From positions 1-54,292 of the forward strand of contig JAGAUY010000090.1 of assembly GCA_017620525.1 (NCBI GenBank): a stretch of 54,292 nucleotides of DNA, in the 5' to 3' direction. The DNA is from Oscillospiraceae bacterium. GTDB taxonomy: Bacteria > Bacillota > Clostridia > Oscillospirales > Oscillospiraceae. The position numbers were made by a program, and so were the translations under genes. The notes beneath the pieces were generated by a model that had not been told where the DNA came from, did not search any database, and saw only the letters and a program-made list of their open reading frames with translations. Below, piece after piece: positions 5,614 through 13,526 of this stretch (positions are counted from its first letter, which is position 1; every line of letters starts with the position of its first letter).

Positions 5614-7071
5614 ATGGACATGAAAAAGTCTAAAAAATTGATTGCAGCCGCGGCTGTGCTATATTGGATACTGGTATTTGTGATTGCGCTCGTGGCGGAT
5701 CAGCAGTTCCGTCAGACGGTTATCCGCACGGATGCCCTGTCTCCCGCCGCTGTGGTGGGCGAGATTGTCGATGGCGTGACGGTGGAGCAGGCGCTGGCAG
5801 CGCCGGCAGACCAAATCACCGGTGTGGAGCTTCTGTTCGATACCTATGGCCGCACCAATACGGGCTGGCTGTGTCTGGCGCTAGAAGATGGACAGGGGAA
5901 TATCCTGGCATCTGAGCAGATCGACATTTCGGCCCTGGCCAACACCCAGTATGCTTCATTTGCTTTTGCCGAACCGGTTCTGACACAGCCGGGAGCTGCT
6001 TTGGTCCTGACGCTGTCTTCCGTTGATTGCGAAGCAGGCAATGCCGTGACTGTCTACTACGGAAACTCCGTGAATGCCGGCAGACTGGATCTGACTCAGG
6101 ACATTCCTGTGGATCAGCGCTATTCCATCGGCGATCAGATGGGACTGGGCAAGCTGTGCTTCCGTGTTACCAGCATTGATGACCACGGCGCCTATAAGCT
6201 GTATTTCTGGGCGGTAGCCTGCGCGGTATTCCTGATCGGTGCACTGTGCTGCCTGCGCTGGTGGAAGGATGCGGCAAAGGGAAAGAACAACCCTCTGGTG
6301 GCGGTGTGCATCCTCTATACCCGCTACAGCTTCCTGCTGAAACAGCTGGTGAGCCGTGATTTTAAGAATAAGTATAAGCGTTCCGTTCTGGGCATGGCCT
6401 GGAGCTTCCTGAATCCGCTGCTGACCATGTGTGTGCAGTATCTGGTGTTCTCCACGCTTTTCAAGAGCGATACCCCCAACTACCCCGTGTATCTGCTGAC
6501 CGGCATTCTGTTCTTCAACTATCTGAATGAGGCAGTCTCTCAGGGCATGATCTCAATCACGGGCAATGCCCAGCTGATCAAGAAAGTCTATATCCCCAAG
6601 TATCTGTTCCCCGTGTCCAAGACATTGTCTTCTCTGGTGAACTTCTTGCTGTCCTTTGTTCCGTTGTTCCTGGTGATCATCCTGACGGGCACGAGATTCC
6701 ATCTTTCTCTGCTGCTTCTGGTGTTTGATGTGCTGTGCCTGGTGGCCTTTGTGACGGGACTGGTGCTGGTGATGGCCACGGCGATGACCTTCTTCCAGGA
6801 TACCCAGTTCCTGTGGAGCGTGTTCAGCATGATTTGGATGTACCTGACACCGGTGTTCTATCCGGAGTCCATTATTCCGGCAAAATATCTGACGGTGTAC
6901 CGTATGAATCCCATGTATCAGTTTATCAGCTTTGCCCGAACCTGCATCATCGACGGCGTTTCTCCGGATCCTGCTGCCTATGTTAAGTGCATCGTGTGTG
7001 CGGGTGCGATGCTGCTGCTGGGAATTGTGGTGTTCAAGAAGAAGCAGGACAAATTTGTTATGAATCTGTGA
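5614..7071 (+). CDS. ABC-2 type polysaccharide export permease with an N-terminal extracytoplasmic domain, 485 aa
   Basis: The C-terminal half (from about residue 235) is a Wzm/TagG-type permease: an amphipathic start with the SRDFKNKYKRSVLGMAWSFL motif, six predicted membrane segments and the late TPVFYPESIIP loop. This half alone has the usual length of about 250-260 residues. In front of it are a membrane helix (10-28), a beta-rich extracytoplasmic domain (about 30-195) with a VELLFDTYGRTNTGWL motif, and a second helix (196-215). The added domain may bind glycan at the outer face; that is inference. The ATG at 5614 has AAGGAG 10 bases upstream; the second ATG at 5620 is possible. The ATPase follows within 10 bases. 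It heads locus 1 and would move an undecaprenyl-linked glycan across the membrane. Confidence 0.9.
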   Translation: MDMKKSKKLIAAAAVLYWILVFVIALVADQQFRQTVIRTDALSPAAVVGEIVDGVTVEQALAAPADQITGVELLFDTYGRTNTGWLCLALEDGQGNILASEQIDISALANTQYASFAFAEPVLTQPGAALVLTLSSVDCEAGNAVTVYYGNSVNAGRLDLTQDIPVDQRYSIGDQMGLGKLCFRVTSIDDHGAYKLYFWAVACAVFLIGALCCLRWWKDAAKGKNNPLVAVCILYTRYSFLLKQLVSRDFKNKYKRSVLGMAWSFLNPLLTMCVQYLVFSTLFKSDTPNYPVYLLTGILFFNYLNEAVSQGMISITGNAQLIKKVYIPKYLFPVSKTLSSLVNFLLSFVPLFLVIILTGTRFHLSLLLLVFDVLCLVAFVTGLVLVMATAMTFFQDTQFLWSVFSMIWMYLTPVFYPESIIPAKYLTVYRMNPMYQFISFARTCIIDGVSPDPAAYVKCIVCAGAMLLLGIVVFKKKQDKFVMNL

Positions 7072-7081
7072 GGTGAAACGC

Positions 7082-7816
7082 TTGGAAACGATGATTGAAG
7101 TTCAGAATGTGTCCATGCGTTTCCGCATGGCAAATGACCGGATCTCAAGCCTCAAGGAATATGCAGTTCAGCTGCTGCGGGGCAAGATCCATTACGACGA
7201 ATTCGAAGCGCTGAAAAACGTCAGCTTCCGGGTGGAAAAGGGTGAGGTCATCGGCCTGATCGGCCACAACGGTGCCGGCAAGAGCACCATTTTGAAGGTG
7301 ATCTCCGGCATCCTGAAGCCCACCGAGGGAACTGTCCGGCTGGGGGCCAATGTGGTCCCGTTGCTGGAACTGGGCAGCGGCTTCGACCTGGATATGACCG
7401 GACGGGAAAATGTATTCCTGAACGGCGCAATCCTGGGATACTCTGAGGAGTATCTCAAGAGCAAATATGACGAGATCGTGGAATTCGCGGGAATCGGACA
7501 GTTTATCGATATCCCTCTTCGCAACTATTCTTCCGGCATGATTACCCGGCTGGCATTCTCCATCGCCACGGTGGTACGTCCCGATATTCTGATCGTGGAT
7601 GAGGTACTGGCGGTTGGCGATGCGGAATTCCAGGAGAAGAGCTATCTGCGGATGCGGGATCTGATGAGCGGCGGCACCACGGTGCTGTTCGTCTCCCACA
7701 ATCTGTCCCAGATCCGGCAAATGTGCAACAAAGTGCTGTGGATGGATCACGGCGAAATGAAGATGTTCGGCCCCACTGATATTGTCTGCGATGCCTATGC
7801 GGGCATCGGCCGATGA
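7082..7816 (+). CDS. ABC transporter ATP-binding protein, polysaccharide export (Wzt/TagH type)
   Basis: The ATPase partner of the preceding permease. It shows the polysaccharide-exporter start (IEVQNVSMRFRMANDRISSL), Walker A GHNGAGKST, the NYSSGM signature and Walker B ILIVDEVLAVGD followed by the SHN switch. It ends soon after the nucleotide-binding domain (244 aa), so it lacks the C-terminal carbohydrate-binding domain that some Wzt proteins carry. Start choice is uncertain: GAGG at 7070-7073 fits a TTG at 7082, while the ATG at 7091 gives the start most homologs have and a GTG at 7073 would overlap the ribosome site. It sits directly behind the permease in the operon. Confidence 0.92.
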   Translation: METMIEVQNVSMRFRMANDRISSLKEYAVQLLRGKIHYDEFEALKNVSFRVEKGEVIGLIGHNGAGKSTILKVISGILKPTEGTVRLGANVVPLLELGSGFDLDMTGRENVFLNGAILGYSEEYLKSKYDEIVEFAGIGQFIDIPLRNYSSGMITRLAFSIATVVRPDILIVDEVLAVGDAEFQEKSYLRMRDLMSGGTTVLFVSHNLSQIRQMCNKVLWMDHGEMKMFGPTDIVCDAYAGIGR

Positions 7817-7834
7817 CGCAGCGAGGAAATGCCT

Positions 7835-8935
7835 ATGCAGAAAATGATTTATCTATGCCCGGTGGACTGGCGCTGGATCAAACAGCGGCCCCAGTTCCTG
7901 GCAGAGGAATTAAGTAAATATTTTGAGATCCACGCGGTCTATCCCTATCAGAATAACCGAAAGGGTCTGCAGAAGAAGTCGGATTCGCCGGTCAGCGTGG
8001 CACCCTGTTTTTCCATCCCTACTTTCGGCGGCAAGCTCAGCGCTCTGAACAGCGTGAACCGGGGTCTGCGCCGCCAGCAGGTGAGCCGGGAGATCCGGGA
8101 AGTGCAGCCTGATTGCATCTGGGTCACCATGCCCTGGCAGCTGGACTGGCTCCCGGAAGGAAACGAGTGCCCCATCATCTATGACTGTATGGATGACTAC
8201 GCCGCCATCAGCATGGTCCAGTCGGAGCGGGAGAATCTGATCCGGCAGGAGCGGGAGATCATCCGCCGGGCGAAGGTGGTGTTTGTCTCCAGTGAGAATC
8301 TGCGCAGAGTTCTGCGGGAGCGCCATCACCTGCCGGAGGAGCGGCTGGTGCTGCTGCGTAACGGCTACAATGCCAACTGGACCCGCCTGGAGGAGGAACC
8401 CGCCGTTCATGAAGGCAATCTGAAGATCGGCTATTTCGGCACCATCGGCCGCTGGTTTGATTTCCCCATGCTCTGGGATTCCCTGGCAGAGAACGATGAG
8501 GTGGAGTACCATCTTTACGGCCCCATGGAGCGGGGAATCCAGGTTCCGGTCCATGACCGGATTGTCTACCACGGTGTGGTGGAGCATGACGAACTGCAGC
8601 ACGCGGCCAATGATATGGACGCGCTGATGATGCCCTTTGTAATTAATGACATTGTGTGCAGCGTTGATCCCATCAAGCTGTATGAGTATATCTATCTGAA
8701 TAAAAACATCCTGTGCATCCATTACCCCGAGATCCAGCGTTTTGAACCCTTTGTCATGTTCTATGAATCCCGGGACGACTTCTTCCGCCGGATCAGAGAT
8801 CTTCGGCGGTCGAATCTCATGAAGTATACACAGGAACAGGCAGACGAATTCCTGGCCCGCAACAGCTGGCAGCAGCGGGCGGCCCAGGCTTACGATGTGA
8901 TCCGCACGCAAATTCCGACGGAGGATGGAAAATGA
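7835..8935 (+). CDS. Glycosyltransferase, GT4-like (TuaH-type), 366 aa
   Basis: A cytoplasmic sugar transferase of the GT-B fold. The N-terminal half begins with IYLCPVDWRWIKQRPQFLAE and contains CPIIYDCMDDYAAI; the C-terminal half has the domain-opening IGYFGTIGRWFDFPML segment and a DPIKLYEYIYLNKNI stretch that matches the nucleotide-sugar site of GT4-like enzymes. The ATG at 7835 is preferred because GAGGA lies 7 bases upstream; the ATG at 7829 is too close to it. Its closest relative in the window is the middle domain of the next glycosyltransferase (10045-12441), which has matching QRPQ, DYMDDF and GYYGAIAEWFDF motifs. The stop overlaps wecB (ATGA), so they are coupled. Donor and acceptor are unknown. 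Confidence 0.88.
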   Translation: MQKMIYLCPVDWRWIKQRPQFLAEELSKYFEIHAVYPYQNNRKGLQKKSDSPVSVAPCFSIPTFGGKLSALNSVNRGLRRQQVSREIREVQPDCIWVTMPWQLDWLPEGNECPIIYDCMDDYAAISMVQSERENLIRQEREIIRRAKVVFVSSENLRRVLRERHHLPEERLVLLRNGYNANWTRLEEEPAVHEGNLKIGYFGTIGRWFDFPMLWDSLAENDEVEYHLYGPMERGIQVPVHDRIVYHGVVEHDELQHAANDMDALMMPFVINDIVCSVDPIKLYEYIYLNKNILCIHYPEIQRFEPFVMFYESRDDFFRRIRDLRRSNLMKYTQEQADEFLARNSWQQRAAQAYDVIRTQIPTEDGK

Positions 8936-10029
8936 GAAAGGTAATGCTGGTCTTCGGCACAAGACCGGAAGCAATCAAAATGTGTCCGCTGGTTCTGGAG
9001 CTTAAAAAGAGACAGGAGCTTGAGACCATCGTCTGTGTAACGGGTCAGCATCGTCAGATGCTGGATCAGGTTCTGGATGCCTTCGGCGTTCAGCCGGATT
9101 ACGACCTGTCCATTATGAAGGATCGCCAGACCCTCTTTGATGTGACGGTCAATATCCTCGAGCGCATCCGCGAGGTGCTGCAGCAGGTGAAGCCTGATGT
9201 TGTCCTGGTCCACGGCGACACCAGTACCACCTTCGTCACGGCGCTGGCCTGCTTTTATCTGCAGATCCCCGTGGGCCATGTGGAGGCGGGCCTTCGTACT
9301 TATGATATTTACTCCCCTTATCCCGAGGAGTTCAACCGCCAGGCTGTGGGCATTATTTCCCAGTACAATTTTGCGCCCACGGAGCTGTCCAGAGACAATC
9401 TGCTGCGCGAGGGCAAGAAGGCTGACACCATCTATGTCACCGGCAACACCGCCATCGACGCTCTGAAGACCACTGTCCGCAAGGATTACACCCATCCCGA
9501 ACTGGAATGGGCAGCGGATAGCCGTCTGATCATGCTCACGGCCCACCGCCGGGAAAATCTGGGCCAGCCCATGCACAACATGTTCCGGGCGATCCGCCGC
9601 ATCGTGGACGAGCATCCCGATATCAAGGTGATCTATCCCATCCATATGAACCCCGTGGTGCGCCAGGCCGCGGATGAGGAACTGGGCGATGACGACCGGA
9701 TCCACATCATCGAGCCGCTGGAAGTTCTGGATTTCCACAACTTCCTGGCGCGGTCCTATCTGATCCTGACGGACAGCGGCGGAATCCAGGAGGAGGCTCC
9801 CAGTCTGGGCAAGCCTGTTCTGGTCATGCGCGACACCACCGAACGTCCCGAGGGCATCAAGGCCGGCACACTGAAGCTGGTGGGTACCAATGAAGAGACC
9901 ATCTATGCCGAGTTCAAGCGTCTGCTGGAGAGCGAGCAGGCTTATGAGACCATGAGCAAGGCCAGCAATCCTTACGGCGACGGCTTCGCCTGCAAGCGCA
10001 TTGCTGATATCCTCACCGGGAAAAACTAA
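8932..10029 (+). CDS. wecB: UDP-N-acetylglucosamine 2-epimerase (non-hydrolysing)
   Basis: A 365-aa enzyme that interconverts UDP-GlcNAc and UDP-ManNAc in the cytoplasm. Diagnostic stretches are MLVFGTRPEAIKMCPLV at the start, VCVTGQHRQMLDQVL, VLVHGDTSTTFVTALACFY, GHVEAGLRT with PYPEEFNRQ, the LTAHRRENLG motif, and LTDSGGIQEEAPSLGKPVLV near the C terminus; length is normal. The start overlaps the stop of the upstream glycosyltransferase by four bases. No ManNAc dehydrogenase (WecC) or TagA-type ManNAc transferase is visible here, so ManNAc itself is probably placed in the glycan by one of the locus 1 transferases. Confidence 0.96.
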   Translation: MRKVMLVFGTRPEAIKMCPLVLELKKRQELETIVCVTGQHRQMLDQVLDAFGVQPDYDLSIMKDRQTLFDVTVNILERIREVLQQVKPDVVLVHGDTSTTFVTALACFYLQIPVGHVEAGLRTYDIYSPYPEEFNRQAVGIISQYNFAPTELSRDNLLREGKKADTIYVTGNTAIDALKTTVRKDYTHPELEWAADSRLIMLTAHRRENLGQPMHNMFRAIRRIVDEHPDIKVIYPIHMNPVVRQAADEELGDDDRIHIIEPLEVLDFHNFLARSYLILTDSGGIQEEAPSLGKPVLVMRDTTERPEGIKAGTLKLVGTNEETIYAEFKRLLESEQAYETMSKASNPYGDGFACKRIADILTGKN

Positions 10030-10044
10030 GAGGAAGTGAGATCT

Positions 10045-12441
10045 ATGGATTCTACAAACAACAAGAATATCGGCGGCGAGGATCTGGCTCTGCGGTATTC
10101 CGCTCTGGCGATGGAGCACGAGCGCCAGCACGAGCAGCTCAAGCAGATGCAGCTGCAGATTGAAGCTCAGATGGAGCAGATAGAGGAACTGCAGAAGGAA
10201 AAGCAGGCAGCTGCCGCGCAGATGCAGGACATCCGCCAGTCCATTCAGCAGGTTCTCTATACCTGCGAGCAGATGGTGCGCAACAAGTCCTTCAAGCTGC
10301 TGCATCTGCTCAACCGTTTTCTCGTCCAGTTCTGCCGGGGCACTGCCCAGGAGCGCAAGGAATTCTGGAAGTGGCTTGCTGACCGGAAAAAGAGAAATGC
10401 ATCGCCCGCAACCCACAAATACAATCCCCTGTATCAGATCATTAACCCCCTGCAGGATATCCGTGACCGGGTGGCGCTGGATCCCAATTATGTTTCCGCC
10501 AATCCCAATGCTTCTGCCCAGGAAGTATCCTTTGCTGCGCTGAAGGCCGTAAAATGCCGTAAGGATGTGCTGAAAAAGCCCTATCAGAAGTATGATGTCA
10601 TCGTTTTTGCCATCATCGACTATGACTTCCGCTATCAGCGTCCTCAGCAGATCGCGGACCATTATGTCCGTCAGGGTCACCGGGTGTTCTATGTGAATGC
10701 CAACTTCAAATCTGATGCCGGCATTCGCGTCCGCCAGAAGGGGGAGCTGTATCAGGTTACCCTGAGCAGCAAGATGAATACCGCGGTCTACTCCGTCAAC
10801 AATCCCACCGAGTGCGCCGGTCTGTGCAGGCAGCTGGAAGAGCTGATGGTGGAATATGGCATCCGTGACGCTCTGATGATCGCCGACTATCCCACTTGGG
10901 TGACGGAGATCGACTACCTGAAGAAGAAATTCGGATTCCCCCTGATCACGGACTATATGGATGATTTCACCGGCTTCGTGACCACCTGTGAATCCTTTGT
11001 CAAGGACAACTGCATCTCTTTGCTGAAGCTCAGCGATGCTGTTGCTGCAAGCTCCCAGTATCTGGTGGATGTGGTCAGCGAGTATAATTCCAATGTGACG
11101 CCCATCCGCAACGGCACCGAATTCGAGCATTTCTACAAAGCTTACGGTGTCCACAATCCCAGGGAGCGGAAGATCATCGGCTACTACGGCGCCATCGCCG
11201 AGTGGTTTGATTTCGGCAAGATCGAGTATCTGGCCAGAGAATTCCCCGAGTGCGACATTGTTCTAATCGGCAACATCACCAACGACAAGGTTCGCGACTG
11301 CGACCTGCCCAATGTCAAGAAACTCGGTGAGATGCCCTATGCGAAGCTGCCGGAGTACCTGTGCGACTTTGATGTTTGCCTGATTCCCTTTGATACCTCC
11401 ACGAACCTGATCAAGGCCACCAACCCCGTCAAGTTCTACGAGTACCTCTCCGCCGGCAAGAAGATTGTCGCCACCCAGATTCCCGAGCTGGAGCCGTTCC
11501 AGGATAAGTTCGTATATCTGGCAAATGATGATGCCCAGTTTGCGTCCTATGTGCGTCAGTGCCTGGATGGCACCGATACTCTGGCGGAACCTGAGGAATG
11601 CTTCCGCTTTGCCCGGGATAACGACTGGGAACACCGGGTCAATGCCTTCGAGGAAGTGGCCACCGGCCTGTTCCCCAAGGTCAGCGTGGTGGTCCTGTGC
11701 TACAACCAGCTGGATTACACCAAGCAGTGCGTTGAGAGCATTCTGGATCAGACCGCTTATCCCAATTATGAGCTGATTCTGGTAGACAACAATTCCACTG
11801 ACGACACTGCCGAGTACCTGCGGGAAATGGAGAAGAAGGACGAACGCATTAAGATTGTTCTGAATACCACCAACCGCGGCTTCGCCGGCGGCAACAACGA
11901 TGGCATCGCGGTCTCTGATGGCGAATACATCGTACTGCTGAACAACGACACCCTGGTAACCCGGGGCTGGCTTACCGGCATGACCAAGCATTTCCGCCGC
12001 TCTCCCAAGGTCGGCATGGTCGGTGCGGTGACCAACAGCATCGGCAACGAGGCCCAGATCGACGTATCCTACAAGGATGTGGTGGATATGCCCGCCTTTG
12101 CCTATGCCTATACCGCCTGCCATATGGGTGAGACCTACAGGCATGACGGTGTTCTGGCTATGTACTGCGTCATGTTCTCCCGGGAACTGACACAGAAGAT
12201 CGGTCTGCTGGATGAAAACTACGGCATCGGTATGTTTGAGGACGACGACTACTCTGTGGCCGCGGAGCGGGCAGGGTATGAGCTGATCCTGCCGGAGGAT
12301 GTGTTCATCCATCATTTCGGAAGTGTGTCCTTCAAGAAGCTGGAGGATGCCACTTACCGCAAGACCTTCGAGGCAAACAAGGCCTATTTTGAGAAGAAGT
12401 GGGACACCACCTGGCAGATGCACCACTACCGGAAGGTATGA
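10045..12441 (+). CDS. Coiled-coil / GT4-like / GT2 fusion glycosyltransferase, 798 aa
   Basis: Three parts can be seen. Residues about 20-72 are a Gln/Glu/Met-rich coiled coil. Residues about 180-540 are a GT4-like domain related to the product of 7835-8935, with YQRPQQIADH, a DYMDDF motif, GYYGAIAEWFDFGKI and NPVKFYEYLSAGKKIV. From about residue 546 comes a GT2 domain: VSVVVLCYNQLDYTKQCVES, DNNSTDDTAEYL, NRGFAGGNNDGI, the LLNNDT metal-binding motif and a DEDF-like FEDDDY region. The protein could thus add two sugars in succession, with the coiled coil for oligomerisation; this is inference. The ATG at 10045 is chosen (AGAGGA 10 bases upstream); a GTG at 10036 overlaps that site. Confidence 0.9.
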   Translation: MDSTNNKNIGGEDLALRYSALAMEHERQHEQLKQMQLQIEAQMEQIEELQKEKQAAAAQMQDIRQSIQQVLYTCEQMVRNKSFKLLHLLNRFLVQFCRGTAQERKEFWKWLADRKKRNASPATHKYNPLYQIINPLQDIRDRVALDPNYVSANPNASAQEVSFAALKAVKCRKDVLKKPYQKYDVIVFAIIDYDFRYQRPQQIADHYVRQGHRVFYVNANFKSDAGIRVRQKGELYQVTLSSKMNTAVYSVNNPTECAGLCRQLEELMVEYGIRDALMIADYPTWVTEIDYLKKKFGFPLITDYMDDFTGFVTTCESFVKDNCISLLKLSDAVAASSQYLVDVVSEYNSNVTPIRNGTEFEHFYKAYGVHNPRERKIIGYYGAIAEWFDFGKIEYLAREFPECDIVLIGNITNDKVRDCDLPNVKKLGEMPYAKLPEYLCDFDVCLIPFDTSTNLIKATNPVKFYEYLSAGKKIVATQIPELEPFQDKFVYLANDDAQFASYVRQCLDGTDTLAEPEECFRFARDNDWEHRVNAFEEVATGLFPKVSVVVLCYNQLDYTKQCVESILDQTAYPNYELILVDNNSTDDTAEYLREMEKKDERIKIVLNTTNRGFAGGNNDGIAVSDGEYIVLLNNDTLVTRGWLTGMTKHFRRSPKVGMVGAVTNSIGNEAQIDVSYKDVVDMPAFAYAYTACHMGETYRHDGVLAMYCVMFSRELTQKIGLLDENYGIGMFEDDDYSVAAERAGYELILPEDVFIHHFGSVSFKKLEDATYRKTFEANKAYFEKKWDTTWQMHHYRKV

Positions 12442-12454
12442 CGGGAGCATGGGG

Positions 12455-13525
12455 ATGACTGAACGACTGCCCGAAAGGGCGGGATCACCGAGAATTGAAT
12501 GGATCGATATCTGCAAGGGCCTTCTGATCATCCTGATGGTACTGGGCCATACCGGAACCCCGGTGATCCGGCCCCTGCGCAAATGGATCTATTCTTTCCA
12601 TATGTCTGCGTTCCTGTTTTTGTCAGGTTATACAGCCGGGCGTGATCTGCCCTTTGGAGCGTTTATGCTGAAAAGGATGAAGCGGATTCTGGTGCCGTAT
12701 GTGGTGTGGAATCTCGCTTACCTGGCGCTGTATGCTTTCCTGATTTCCAGGGATATCTATCTGTTCTTTGACGCGGCTCAGACAGTCAGCTTCGCTGATT
12801 TCTTCAGAAATCTCGCAACGACCGATCTGGGAGGCGCTACCTGGTTTTTGCCGGTGATTTTCGAGATCTCACTGATTTACCGTCTGCTACAGATGCTTTG
12901 TACGGCGGCAAAACGGCCTGAGTTTGCCCCTTACCTGGGTGCTTTGATCGGTGTGGGCGGATTTTATCTGTGCGACGGCGGGCATTATCTGCCGTATATG
13001 CTGGATTTGGCGCTGTATGGTCTTCTGTATTATTCTCTGGGCAGTTTCTTTGCCCGGAATCGGGTCCTTGAAGAGCATCTGCCTGCGCGGGAAATGACGC
13101 TCCTCTGCGCCGGTGTGTCGTATCTGTTCGGTATGCTGTATCAGAATGCGTCCATGCAATGGCCCACCCGGGAATTCGCGGGAATCCTGGAGAATCTGAT
13201 CTCCTCGATTAGCGGAATTTATGTTTGTTACCGGGTGTCTGTGTGGCTCTGCGGCGCCAATGTGCTGAAGCGGGGACTGTCCTTCTTCGGAAAGCACACC
13301 CTCGAGATCCTGATCTTCCATTTTGCAGCGTACCGCGTAGTGTTCTGTGTGATGCATCTGCTGGGATGGCTGCCGGCGGAGTATATGCGGGTCCGGATGC
13401 CCCAGGATGCGCTGAGTATGGAATGGCTGATCGTTCCCGCAGCGGCATTGGCGCTGTGCGCGGCGGGGATCATGGTGAAAGAGCGTTGCAGCAAGGGCCT
13501 GCGAAAGCTCATGGCCGGAAAGTGA
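12455..13525 (+). CDS. Membrane-bound acyltransferase 3 family protein, 356 aa
   Basis: A polytopic membrane protein of the acyltransferase-3 family, which adds acetyl or similar groups to surface sugars. The family start is visible: RIEWIDICKGLLIILMVLGH with its conserved His, then FHMSAFLFLSGYTAG. About ten hydrophobic segments follow, with the charged loop FMLKRMKRILVPY typical of the family and a late LEILIFHFAAYR segment. The ATG at 12455 has GGGAG seven bases upstream; the ATG at 12449 is too close to it. It lies 13 bases behind the fusion glycosyltransferase and one base before the next gene, so it is part of the operon. The likely job is decoration of the locus 1 glycan. Confidence 0.9.
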   Translation: MTERLPERAGSPRIEWIDICKGLLIILMVLGHTGTPVIRPLRKWIYSFHMSAFLFLSGYTAGRDLPFGAFMLKRMKRILVPYVVWNLAYLALYAFLISRDIYLFFDAAQTVSFADFFRNLATTDLGGATWFLPVIFEISLIYRLLQMLCTAAKRPEFAPYLGALIGVGGFYLCDGGHYLPYMLDLALYGLLYYSLGSFFARNRVLEEHLPAREMTLLCAGVSYLFGMLYQNASMQWPTREFAGILENLISSISGIYVCYRVSVWLCGANVLKRGLSFFGKHTLEILIFHFAAYRVVFCVMHLLGWLPAEYMRVRMPQDALSMEWLIVPAAALALCAAGIMVKERCSKGLRKLMAGK

Positions 13526-13526
13526 G

